From positions 248,001 to 312,000 of the forward strand of contig NZ_QSCM01000001.1 in NCBI RefSeq assembly GCF_003463065.1: 64,000 bases of DNA. The letters run 5' to 3'. This stretch comes from Blautia sp. OF03-15BH. Lineage in GTDB: Bacteria; Bacillota; Clostridia; Lachnospirales; Lachnospiraceae. This document shows, piece after piece, positions 7,773 through 15,416 of the stretch. Under the pieces are notes generated by a model. That model did not search any database. It worked only from the letters and a program-made list of their open reading frames with translations, and was not told the origin of the DNA. Both the position numbers and the translations under genes were made by a program. Each line of letters starts with the position of its first letter. Positions within the stretch are counted from its first letter, which is position 1.

Positions 7773-9440
7773 TTATGCCTTGGGAAGCTTAAAGGAACTC
7801 TTCAGAGAAACGATCCGGTTGAAGACCAGATTTTCATCCGTAGAATCCTTGGAATCCACACAGAAGAAACCGTTTCTTACAAACTGGAAGCTGTCATAAG
7901 CCTTTGCTCCCTTGAAGTTCGGCTCCAGATAGCAGTCTTTTACAACCGTCAGAGAATTCGGATTCAGGTTCAGGGAACCATCCTCGTTGTATACACCCTT
8001 GCTCTCATCGATGATATTCTCATAGAGACGGCACTCTGCCTTAATAGCTGTAGAAGCATTTACCCAGTGGATCGTTCCTTTTACTTTTCTGCCGTCCGGT
8101 GCGTTTCCACCCTTGGTTGCAGGATCGTAGGTGGCATGGATCACGGTGATATTACCGTTCTCATCCTTTTCACAGCCGGTGCAGGTTACAAAATACGCAT
8201 TCATGAGGCGTACTTCGTTGCCCGGAAAGAGGCGGAAATACTTTTTCGGCGGTTCTTCCATAAAATCTTCTGCCTCAATGTAAAGTTCTCTGCCGAAGGG
8301 AACCTCACGGCTTCCCAGAGCTTCGTTCTCCAGATTATTCGGAGCGGTCAGATATTCCACCTGTCCCTCCGGATAGTTGTCGATGACCAGTTTTACCGGC
8401 TGAAGGATTGCCATCATACGCGGTGCTTTGGTCTTCAGATCCTCACGGATGCAGTACTCAAGCATTGCATAGTCTGCGGAAGACTGCGCTTTGCTCACAC
8501 CACAGAGGTCTACGAACATTTTGATGGATTCCGGTGTAAAGCCTCTTCTTCTGAGAGCTGCGATGGAAACCAGTCTCGGATCATCCCATCCGTCCACAAT
8601 GCCTTCTTCCACCAGACGTTTGATGTAACGTTTACCGGTAACAACGTTGGTCAGGTAAAGCTTTGCAAACTCGATCTGCTTGGGCGGGAACTCAAACTCG
8701 CACTCTTTTACCACCCAGTCATACAGCGGACGATGATCCTCGAACTCCAGCGTACAGATGGAGTGAGTCACACCCTCGATGGCATCCTCGATGGGATGAG
8801 CAAAGTCATACATCGGATAAATGCACCAGGTATCACCGGTACGGTGATGATTCATATGGGCTACACGATAGATGATCGGGTCACGCATGTTGATATTCGG
8901 GGAAGCCATATCGATCTTGGCACGGAGTACTTTCTCTCCATCCTGGTATTTGCCGTTTTTCATATTTTCAAACAGTTCCAGATTTTCCTCCACGGAACGG
9001 TCACGGTAAGGGCTGTTTTTACCCGGTTCTGTCAGCGTTCCTCTATATTCACGGATTTCTTCCGGAGACAGGTCACAGACATAAGCTTTTCCCTTTTTGA
9101 TGAGTTTGATCGCATATTCATACATTTTTCCAAAGTAATCGGATGCAAAGTACAATCTGTCTTCCCAGTCGGCACCCAGCCACTTGATGTCGGCTTTGAT
9201 GGACTCTACGAACTCTACCTTCTCTTTGGTGGGGTTGGTATCATCAAAACGCATGTTGAATTTGCCATGATATTTCTGTGCCAGTCCATAGTTTAAAAGG
9301 ATGGATTTTGCATGTCCAATATGAAGATAGCCGTTGGGCTCCGGCGGGAACCGGGTACAGATCTCTTTATATTTTCCTTCTGCCAAATCCTTCTCTATTA
9401 TCTGTTCAATAAAATTTTTGGAAACTGTTTCGTTCTCCAT
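7773..9440 (-). CDS. glnS: Glutaminyl-tRNA synthetase
   Basis: A 555-residue class I aminoacyl-tRNA synthetase that charges tRNA-Gln. The HIGH motif is in PPEPNGYLHIGHAKS (residues 32-46). The region where the E. coli enzyme has its MSK motif reads VVTGKRYIKR (266-275), followed by the specific GWDDPRL (284-290). The C-terminal anticodon-binding beta-barrels are complete. The start at 9440 has GGAGG seven bases upstream; the ATG six codons earlier lacks a good site. Presence of GlnRS does not itself exclude the GatCAB route. The MocR-type regulator follows by two bases. Confidence 0.95.
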   Translation of the reverse strand: MENETVSKNFIEQIIEKDLAEGKYKEICTRFPPEPNGYLHIGHAKSILLNYGLAQKYHGKFNMRFDDTNPTKEKVEFVESIKADIKWLGADWEDRLYFASDYFGKMYEYAIKLIKKGKAYVCDLSPEEIREYRGTLTEPGKNSPYRDRSVEENLELFENMKNGKYQDGEKVLRAKIDMASPNINMRDPIIYRVAHMNHHRTGDTWCIYPMYDFAHPIEDAIEGVTHSICTLEFEDHRPLYDWVVKECEFEFPPKQIEFAKLYLTNVVTGKRYIKRLVEEGIVDGWDDPRLVSIAALRRRGFTPESIKMFVDLCGVSKAQSSADYAMLEYCIREDLKTKAPRMMAILQPVKLVIDNYPEGQVEYLTAPNNLENEALGSREVPFGRELYIEAEDFMEEPPKKYFRLFPGNEVRLMNAYFVTCTGCEKDENGNITVIHATYDPATKGGNAPDGRKVKGTIHWVNASTAIKAECRLYENIIDESKGVYNEDGSLNLNPNSLTVVKDCYLEPNFKGAKAYDSFQFVRNGFFCVDSKDSTDENLVFNRIVSLKSSFKLPKA

Positions 9441-9531
9441 TCTTTTTCCTCCAGTCATTACCCAGGAGTATCCCTGGAACGTTCATGATAGTTCAGTCTA
9501 CCATAAAGTTTCAAAAAAAACAACGCATGAA

Positions 9532-9560
9532 TTGTATTCCCCGTTAAAAAATGCTATGAT
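9532..9560 (+). promoter_or_regulatory. Promoter of the lipid kinase gene
   Basis: TTGTAT (9532-9537) and TATGAT (9555-9560) are separated by 17 bases, about 36 bases before the start codon. Confidence 0.65.
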
Positions 9561-9595
9561 GTCCGTGGATCATCACATGATTAAAGGAGAGTTTT

Positions 9596-10510
9596 ATGTA
9601 CTATTTTATTATAAATCCCAACTCAAGCTCCGGAAAAGGCCTTCTCATCTGGAAATCGATCGAGCCTGTTTTAAAGGAGCGGGGCGTCACTTATCATCCT
9701 TTTTTTACAAAAGACAGGGAGAGTACTGCTCATCTGGTTCACAGACTCTGTACGGAAAAAGCACCTGCCGTTATCGTGGCAGTCGGAGGAGACGGCACCG
9801 TCAACGATGTGCTGAACGGTCTTACAAACTTTGAGCAGGTCACGTTCGCCTACATCCCTTCCGGATCCGGAAATGATCTTGCTCGTGGGCTCCATCTGGA
9901 AACGGATCCATTGAAGGCTCTGGAACAGATCCTTTCTGGCGGTCAGACGGGGAGCATCCGGGTCGGAGAGCTGTCCACTCCCGCTTTTTCCAGACGTTTT
10001 CTTGTGAGCAGCGGACTTGGCTTTGATGCCGCTGTCTGTGAGGGTGCCCTCCATTCAAAATTCAAAAAATTTCTGAACCAGTTTCATCTAGGAAAGCTCA
10101 CCTACACAGGCATTGCCCTAAAAGAGATCTTCCTCTCTCACTGCCCGAAAGCAAAGCTCATTCTGGACAACGATACCGTGATCGAGACACCGACTCTTCT
10201 TTTTGCCTCTGCCATGAATCTTCCCTATGAAGGCGGCGGCTTTCAGTTCTGTCCGGAAGCTGACTCAAAAGATGACCACCTAGATCTGATCCTGGTGGAA
10301 AAAATGCCAAAGCTGAAGGTTTTTCTCCTTCTCCCTACTGCTTTTTTTGGAAAACACACCCGTTTCCGCGGCATTCATATCCATACCTTCCGGGAAGCCC
10401 GTCTTGTCACGGAGAAGCCGCTTTTCTTACATACTGACGGTGAAATCCCTGGAAAGACCAGTGAAGTGGTCTGGAGGCTGCTTCCAGAGTCTCTGACCAT
10501 GATCCTGTAA
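9596..10510 (+). CDS. Diacylglycerol kinase family lipid kinase (YegS/BmrU type)
   Basis: A 304-residue soluble kinase of the DAGK catalytic family that phosphorylates diacylglycerol or a related lipid at the inner membrane face. Signatures are the N-terminal IINPNSSSGKG (residues 5-15), GGDGTVNDVLNGL (64-76) as the nucleotide site, PSGSGNDLARGL, and a C-terminal HTDGE motif. Length matches YegS and DgkB (about 300). The gene has its own promoter and terminator and AAAGGAG before the start. In Gram-positive bacteria DgkB recycles diacylglycerol from lipoteichoic acid synthesis; whether this protein is the essential DgkB or an accessory paralogue cannot be told from one window. Confidence 0.85.
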   Translation: MYYFIINPNSSSGKGLLIWKSIEPVLKERGVTYHPFFTKDRESTAHLVHRLCTEKAPAVIVAVGGDGTVNDVLNGLTNFEQVTFAYIPSGSGNDLARGLHLETDPLKALEQILSGGQTGSIRVGELSTPAFSRRFLVSSGLGFDAAVCEGALHSKFKKFLNQFHLGKLTYTGIALKEIFLSHCPKAKLILDNDTVIETPTLLFASAMNLPYEGGGFQFCPEADSKDDHLDLILVEKMPKLKVFLLLPTAFFGKHTRFRGIHIHTFREARLVTEKPLFLHTDGEIPGKTSEVVWRLLPESLTMIL

Positions 10511-10513
10511 GAG

Positions 10514-10562
10514 AAAAACTCCTGCTTTATACAGCCAAAATCTGTATACCGCAGGAGTTTTC
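10514..10562. terminator. Bidirectional terminator
   Basis: AAAACTCCTGC (10515-10525) pairs with GCAGGAGTTTT (10551-10561). The loop itself folds through TATACAG/CTGTATA. It separates the lipid kinase from the convergent glycosyltransferase gene and has A/T runs on both sides. Confidence 0.85.
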
Positions 10563-10563
10563 T

Positions 10564-11583
10564 TTAGTTAAATCCGAAAAATTTCTGAGTCAGACGGTAG
10601 GCGGCAACAGAAACCTTTCTTCCTCCTTTACCGGGAAGGTTCATGGTCCGTCCGAGAAGGCTGCGGCGCAGTTTGTAATAGAGACGCAGATCCGCTCTCT
10701 TCAGATACTGCCAGAGCTCCTGTTTCTTCTCAAAGTTCTCCTCCGTACCGGAACGAAGGAGCAGCACGGATGATACCGTCGTGATGATATCCAGATAACT
10801 CATCATATAATTTCTCAGTCGTTTTCCCTTGATATTCCGGCCTGCCATGAAATCGATCATGATCTTGTTTACCCGGATCTGCTGGTCGATACGGCCGATC
10901 ATAATGCTCTCATTAACCGACTGATCTTCTCTTCCGATAAAATAATGGTAAAACTCAGCATCCAGATAATAGAGGTTTTTTACAAAAGGAAGCGGCTGGA
11001 ACACAAAAATATTGTCTACATAGAAAGTATGTCTGGGAAGCTTCAAACCACATTCTCGCAGAAGACCTGTCCGGTAAATAACAGAATGCATGAGAATGTA
11101 ATGCCCGATACGCATGCTTCCCATCTCTTCCCAGGTAAATACGCGGTCTGTCGGCATGGCAGATCGATACTGCATGATCCGTTTTCTTTTCTGACCCACT
11201 TTATCATAAATATAATTGCTGATGAACATATCAACCGTATCCGGTCCGGAAATCAGTTCTTTTAAAATACCAATGATCTTCAGAAGGACATCGGAATCCA
11301 CCCAGTCATCACTGTCCACCACTTTAAAATAAACGCCGCTGGCATTGGCGATACCCGTATTTACCGCTTCCCCGTGACCACCATTCTCCTGATGGATGGC
11401 TTTTACGATGGTCGGATATTTTTCCTGATAAGCATCTGCAATGGCAGCCGTCTGATCCTTTGCAGAACCATCGTCTACAACAAGGATCTCGATATCCTCT
11501 CCTCCCGGAAGCAGGGATTCGATGCATTTTCTCATATATGCTTCAGAATTGTAGCAGGGAATTGCCACTGATAAAATTTTCAT
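10564..11583 (-). CDS. Glycosyltransferase family 2 protein
   Basis: A 339-residue GT-A fold glycosyltransferase. The N-terminal half holds the nucleotide-sugar site: ILSVAIPCYNSEAYMRKCIES, then VVDDGSAKDQT, the HQENGGHGEAVNTGI loop, and the metal-binding DSDDW (a DxD motif). The C-terminal part is helical and basic with no clear membrane segment, suggesting a peripheral enzyme for wall glycan or polysaccharide synthesis. The start at 11583 was chosen because GGAGG lies five bases upstream; the upstream in-frame ATG overlaps that site. It follows mutY by 12 bases and is probably co-transcribed with it, a pairing without obvious functional sense. Confidence 0.85.
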   Translation of the reverse strand: MKILSVAIPCYNSEAYMRKCIESLLPGGEDIEILVVDDGSAKDQTAAIADAYQEKYPTIVKAIHQENGGHGEAVNTGIANASGVYFKVVDSDDWVDSDVLLKIIGILKELISGPDTVDMFISNYIYDKVGQKRKRIMQYRSAMPTDRVFTWEEMGSMRIGHYILMHSVIYRTGLLRECGLKLPRHTFYVDNIFVFQPLPFVKNLYYLDAEFYHYFIGREDQSVNESIMIGRIDQQIRVNKIMIDFMAGRNIKGKRLRNYMMSYLDIITTVSSVLLLRSGTEENFEKKQELWQYLKRADLRLYYKLRRSLLGRTMNLPGKGGRKVSVAAYRLTQKFFGFN

Positions 11584-11595
11584 ATTGTCCTCCAA

Positions 11596-12648
11596 TCATT
11601 TCTTTTTCCTTAGAAAATCCACATAGGCCGCAAAGGCGGAAGGAATGGGATATTCCTGTTCCAGCCGTTCCGGTTCTACGAAAAGAAAAGGCTCTTTCTG
11701 ATCGTTTTCTCTGTCTTCCAGCCGGATCTGATACCCGATCATCTGCCACTCCACATGGCTGAAGATGTGTTTTGCCTCCGGAAGTTTCCGGATATGTAAC
11801 GGAGAAAACCCTTCTTTTTTCAGATATTCCAGCACTTCCTCCTGTTTCAGATGACCGGAAAGATTCGGCAGCTCATAGAGACCGGAAAGCAGTCCCTTCG
11901 GCGGTCTTTTCCGGATCCCTCTGGCTTCCCCTCTTAAAAGGACCAGCACGGTCCGCTCCTCCAGCCTCCTGGGCTTTTTTGCCGCTTTTTTCGGAAATTC
12001 CATTTCGATTCCGTCTCTGTGCCCCCGGCAGATGGCTTTCAGCGGACATTCCTCGCATTTTGCCTGTCCGTTGGGCACACATACGGTCGCGCCAAGCTCC
12101 ATCAGAGCCTGATTAAACGCCCCTGGCCTGTCTTTCGGCATCACTGCCTGAAGTTCTGTCTCCACTGCTTTTTTTACGGACTGCTTCAGGATATCCCTGT
12201 CATCCTCTGTCACTCTGGAGAGAACCCGCAGAACATTTCCATCCACCGCCGGATAACATTTTCTATAAGCAATGGAAAGAACTGCTCCCGCCGTATAGGA
12301 GCCGATACCCGGAAGAGCCAAAACCGCCTCATACTCCTGCGGCATGACTCCTTCATAGTCTTCCACCAGGATTTCTGCCGCTTTCTTCAGATTTCTTACC
12401 CGGTTATAGTAGCCAAGCCCCTCCCAGAGTTTCAGGAGACGCTCTTCCGGACAGGCAGCAAGCTCGCGGATTCCCGGAAGAGCTTCCATAAAACGTTCAT
12501 AATAAGGCTTCACTGCCTCCACTCTGGTCTGCTGCAGCATGATTTCCGAAACCCAGACCCGGTACGGGGTGGGCTCTTCCCTCCAGGGAAGGATCCTTGC
12601 ATGGCCGTCATACCAGGAAAGCAGGGGTTCTGCCAGTTCTTCCAGCAT
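11596..12648 (-). CDS. mutY: A/G-specific adenine DNA glycosylase MutY
   Basis: A 350-residue base-excision repair enzyme that removes adenine mispaired with 8-oxoguanine. Visible are the catalytic Glu in SEIMLQQTRV (E35), the helix-hairpin-helix LPGIGSYTA (112-120), the catalytic Asp in VDGNV (D136), and four iron-sulfur cysteines at C190, C198, C201 and C207. A C-terminal NUDIX-like 8-oxoG recognition domain (about 230-350) is complete. The spacing between the first two cysteines is seven residues, one more than in E. coli. The start at 12648 has AGGAG and fits the family N-terminus; an upstream ATG would add 27 unlikely residues. Confidence 0.93.
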   Translation of the reverse strand: MLEELAEPLLSWYDGHARILPWREEPTPYRVWVSEIMLQQTRVEAVKPYYERFMEALPGIRELAACPEERLLKLWEGLGYYNRVRNLKKAAEILVEDYEGVMPQEYEAVLALPGIGSYTAGAVLSIAYRKCYPAVDGNVLRVLSRVTEDDRDILKQSVKKAVETELQAVMPKDRPGAFNQALMELGATVCVPNGQAKCEECPLKAICRGHRDGIEMEFPKKAAKKPRRLEERTVLVLLRGEARGIRKRPPKGLLSGLYELPNLSGHLKQEEVLEYLKKEGFSPLHIRKLPEAKHIFSHVEWQMIGYQIRLEDRENDQKEPFLFVEPERLEQEYPIPSAFAAYVDFLRKKK

Positions 12649-12777
12649 AGTCTTGTTTCTCCTGTCTTTTTCATTTTCGACAGCGGGCAGGCAGCGTCTG
12701 ATTCCAGTCTGCCCCTGTAATGCTGTCATTGTTGTGTCTGAGGTATTATAGTGAGATTTTCATCTCTTTGTCAAGGA

Positions 12778-14205
12778 CTAACGGTAATAGCAGATGATCG
12801 GATAGCCTGCTTCGATGTTTTCGTACATCTGGGCAGCTGCCCAGTTTGGCAGGTTTACGCACCCGTGAGAACCGCTGTAGGTATAGATATTTCCTCCAAA
12901 AGCCCCCCGCCAGTTCGCATCATGGAAGCCAATCCCTCCATTGAAAGGCATCCAGTAAGTCACCGGTGTTTCATAGGAATCTCCCGGTGTATCACTTTTC
13001 AGTACAAACGGAGAAGTTTTGTAATACAGTGCATAAGCTCCCGCCGGGGTGGTGTTTCCCTTGGACGTATCTCCGGAAACAAAATCGCTTTCCAGGATCA
13101 CCACACCGTCCCGGTACATCCAGAGATGCTGACGGCTCAGATCTACCTCTACGTAAGAATTCCCCATATCACAGTTTTCTCTGGTGGCTGCCGTCTGGGC
13201 ATAGACAGGCTCTCTCTCGACCTGGCGTCCATCCTTCAGAATGGACAGCAGCTGTTCATTCTCCGCATTCTGGTCAATAAGCCAGCCATAGGCGCCTCCG
13301 CTCACCTCCACATAACTGCCGTCATGCGTCTCAAAATTTCTCGTTTTTCCATACGTATCGTATTTCTGTGCCAGACTGTAAACATATTCTGCAACGGCAT
13401 CCTGATCCAGAGAAACCGTTCCGTCTTCATCGACCGTCAGCCAGGTATTGATCGTACTTCCGTCCAGTGTTTCCTTTTTATCCCCGAAATCGTAGACTAC
13501 CCGGACACTGGTGTAATGATACAGCCTCTCATATTTCTTCCGGAGCGTCGGATCACCGGAAGTAAGCTTCGGTTTTTCATAACAATCCTCTGCTTCCAGA
13601 TCCACCGTTGTCTTTCCTGTCTCAATGGCCTTTTTGATCGCAGCCTCCGCTTTTTCCCGGATGACCTTCTGGCCCTGCTGCTCCTTTTTCATTTCATAGG
13701 TGGTGCCATTAAAGGTAAGCTTTGCGTCCTCCGGCGCTTTTTCCATCTCCGGCTTCAGACAGGTCAGCCCGTCTACTGCTGTTTTCAGCTCTGCTGTATT
13801 GTAGGTTGCTGCTGACGCAAACTCATAGGAAAAGCTTTGAAACAGCATCAGCGGCCATTTATAAGCCTTCTGTTCCTCCTTAAAGCCTCGGATCTCTCCC
13901 GCCGGCGCATACTGATAACCGATGTCGGCTGCCTGAATGGTATCCTCATAACCGCCCCGTTCTTTCACCAGCAGACGGTACTTTGCCACCTGGGAAGCAA
14001 CGATCTGCTCCACCTCTTCCACTGTGTCGTATGATGCCTCAATGGAATTGATGGTGGTTCCTGTGAAAAACTTATCCTTGAAATAAAGAATCCCACAGGC
14101 ATAGATCACTCCCAGAAGCAAAATTACCAGAATCAGAGTGATCCCTGTTGCCGTTTTCCACCGGCTGTTTTTCTTTTTTGGTACTTCTGCAAATACTTCT
14201 CGCAT
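12778..14205 (-). CDS. L,D-transpeptidase (YkuD domain) with peptidoglycan-binding domain
   Basis: A 475-residue membrane-anchored cell-wall enzyme. Residues 18-41 form a single transmembrane helix after a basic N-terminus, so the rest lies outside. The middle (about 50-335) resembles the PG_binding_4/VanW-adjacent domain found in Firmicute YkuD proteins. The catalytic domain (about 345-475) has the active-site signature SGSHGCVNLPNW with H447 and C449. It would form 3-3 cross-links or attach proteins to peptidoglycan. The chosen start is the ATG with AAGGA about ten bases upstream; an ATG 13 codons earlier is possible. It lies 98 bases from the amidase gene upstream, suggesting a cell-wall cluster. 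Confidence 0.85.
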   Translation of the reverse strand: MREVFAEVPKKKNSRWKTATGITLILVILLLGVIYACGILYFKDKFFTGTTINSIEASYDTVEEVEQIVASQVAKYRLLVKERGGYEDTIQAADIGYQYAPAGEIRGFKEEQKAYKWPLMLFQSFSYEFASAATYNTAELKTAVDGLTCLKPEMEKAPEDAKLTFNGTTYEMKKEQQGQKVIREKAEAAIKKAIETGKTTVDLEAEDCYEKPKLTSGDPTLRKKYERLYHYTSVRVVYDFGDKKETLDGSTINTWLTVDEDGTVSLDQDAVAEYVYSLAQKYDTYGKTRNFETHDGSYVEVSGGAYGWLIDQNAENEQLLSILKDGRQVEREPVYAQTAATRENCDMGNSYVEVDLSRQHLWMYRDGVVILESDFVSGDTSKGNTTPAGAYALYYKTSPFVLKSDTPGDSYETPVTYWMPFNGGIGFHDANWRGAFGGNIYTYSGSHGCVNLPNWAAAQMYENIEAGYPIICYYR

Positions 14206-14303
14206 GTCTTCTTTCCTTTTACCCCTTTTTGCTATCATTCCGCCTCTTATCATACCATTTCCCGGGTATTAGAAAAAGCTATTTTCTTCATATTCAGATA
14301 AAA

Positions 14304-15134
14304 TTAAGATTCGTCCGTCCTGGTGATATAAGCAGCATATCCAAGACGTTTCAGCTTCTGTTCCATTTTCACTGCATTATCCAGTTTCTCATAGTTTCCC
14401 ACCCATACCAGGAAAAAATCCTCGTTTTTTCCGATCTCTGCCGGAAAACACTGTTTCAAAAGCTTCTGATAAAGTTTCCAGGCATTTTCCTCCCTCCGGA
14501 AAGCGCCGGTCTGTACCCGGTAACGGAAGCTTTTGTGTTCACTCCCGTCCGGCTCCTCCGAATACTCCAGGGCAGTGCTTCTGTTTTCTTCGGAAAGAAG
14601 CCCGTTTTTCCGAAGCGTCATCAGGATCCCGTCAGCAATAGCCCGGACCACTCCGTCAAAATTCTGATCCAGCAGTTCATTGTCTGCCTGTGTATTGATA
14701 AACCCCACCTCGATCAATGCTGCCGGCATCCTGGTCCGCCGCAGGACCACCAGTCCGGGGCGTTCCCGTATCCCAAGATTCTGAAATCCCTCTTTTGCCA
14801 GCTCTCTGTTAATATTCTCAGCAAGCTCCTTCTTTATTCCGGACTCATCATACAACAGGGTCTCCACGCCGGAATACTGATCTTTTTCCGGACTGGAGTT
14901 TCTGTGGATCGAGATAAAAAGGTCCGCTCCCTCCTGATTTCCCTTCTGTGCTTTCTGAAAGGGTGTCTCGTAAGTATCATCCGTTCTGGTATAAACCACA
15001 TCTACACCATTTTCCGCCAGAATACTTCCTACTGCCAGCGCCAGTGCCAGGTTGTCATCCTTTTCCCTTCTTCCATCAGACACTGCTCCGGGATCGCTGC
15101 CGCCGTGCCCCGCATCCATCACCACTTTTGCCAT
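14304..15134 (-). CDS. N-acetylmuramoyl-L-alanine amidase with SPOR-like domain
   Basis: A 276-residue Amidase_3 protein that cleaves the amide bond between muramic acid and the stem peptide. The zinc site begins at MDAGHGGSDPGA (H10) and includes the SIHRNSS loop and the catalytic Glu in IEVGFINT. The C-terminal 75 residues (YRVQTGAF...VWVGNYEKLDNAVKM...) form a SPOR-type repeat that binds denuded glycan. There is no signal peptide or membrane helix, so like CwlC it may act on the mother-cell wall in sporulation, released by lysis. The start has GGAG six bases upstream. A hairpin directly precedes and touches the ribosome binding site. Confidence 0.87.
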   Translation of the reverse strand: MAKVVMDAGHGGSDPGAVSDGRREKDDNLALALAVGSILAENGVDVVYTRTDDTYETPFQKAQKGNQEGADLFISIHRNSSPEKDQYSGVETLLYDESGIKKELAENINRELAKEGFQNLGIRERPGLVVLRRTRMPAALIEVGFINTQADNELLDQNFDGVVRAIADGILMTLRKNGLLSEENRSTALEYSEEPDGSEHKSFRYRVQTGAFRREENAWKLYQKLLKQCFPAEIGKNEDFFLVWVGNYEKLDNAVKMEQKLKRLGYAAYITRTDES

Positions 15135-15144
15135 AAAAAAACTC

Positions 15145-15174
15145 CTGCACATGCTTTCTTTTCAGCATATGCAG
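15145..15174 (-). promoter_or_regulatory. Hairpin abutting the amidase ribosome binding site
   Basis: CTGCATATGCT pairs with AGCATGTGCAG (one mismatch) around an 8-base loop. Its 3' arm ends inside the GGAG site, and it is followed by T6 leading into the ATG. It can be read either as an RBS-masking hairpin or as a terminator for transcription coming from the P-type ATPase gene. Confidence 0.5.
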
Positions 15175-15186
15175 AAGTCCTTATGA

Positions 15187-15409
15187 TGATACCAGGGTTC
15201 CAAAGTCAAACGCTGTTCGTGCTCGCACGATAAAGCGTTTGACCTTGGAACCCGCCAAACATGAGAAAGCAGCGATTTACGCAGTAAATCAGCGGATTTC
15301 GAATGTTTGCAGAATTGCGGGAGCTGCTTTGCAGCGAAGCAATTCGCAGGTATCAGTTGGAACATAAAAGTCAAAACGCTGTTCGTGCTCGCACGATAAA
15401 GCGTTTGAC
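15187..15409 (+). repeat. Composite hairpin repeat, copy 1 (two core hairpins)
   Basis: The block is closed by TGATACC (15187-15193) and GGTATCA (15349-15355). Inside are a core hairpin with nested outer stem GGGTTCC/GGAACCC, the pair CAAACAT/ATGTTTG, the hairpin GATTTAC GCA GTAAATC, and GAATTGC/GCAATTC holding GCTGC/GCAGC. A second core hairpin follows at 15370-15409 and ends eight bases from the ATPase stop codon. The 19-base core GTTCGTGCTCGCACGATAA occurs twice (15215-15233 and 15381-15399). The same plan, with compensated stem changes, is found near 42.1 kb. Confidence 0.8.
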
Positions 15410-15416
15410 CACTGTA

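Noticed and set aside
9033..9440. GlnRS with HIGH motif but no classical KMSKS, considered as a damaged enzyme
   Set aside because: The corresponding region VVTGKRYIKR and the GWDDPRL motif are well placed, and the protein is full length. The variation is likely normal for this lineage.
15187..15409. Two copies of a core hairpin considered as a CRISPR repeat pair
   Set aside because: Only two copies, in symmetric hairpins within a larger structured unit, and no cas genes; spacing and neighbouring stems do not fit an array.
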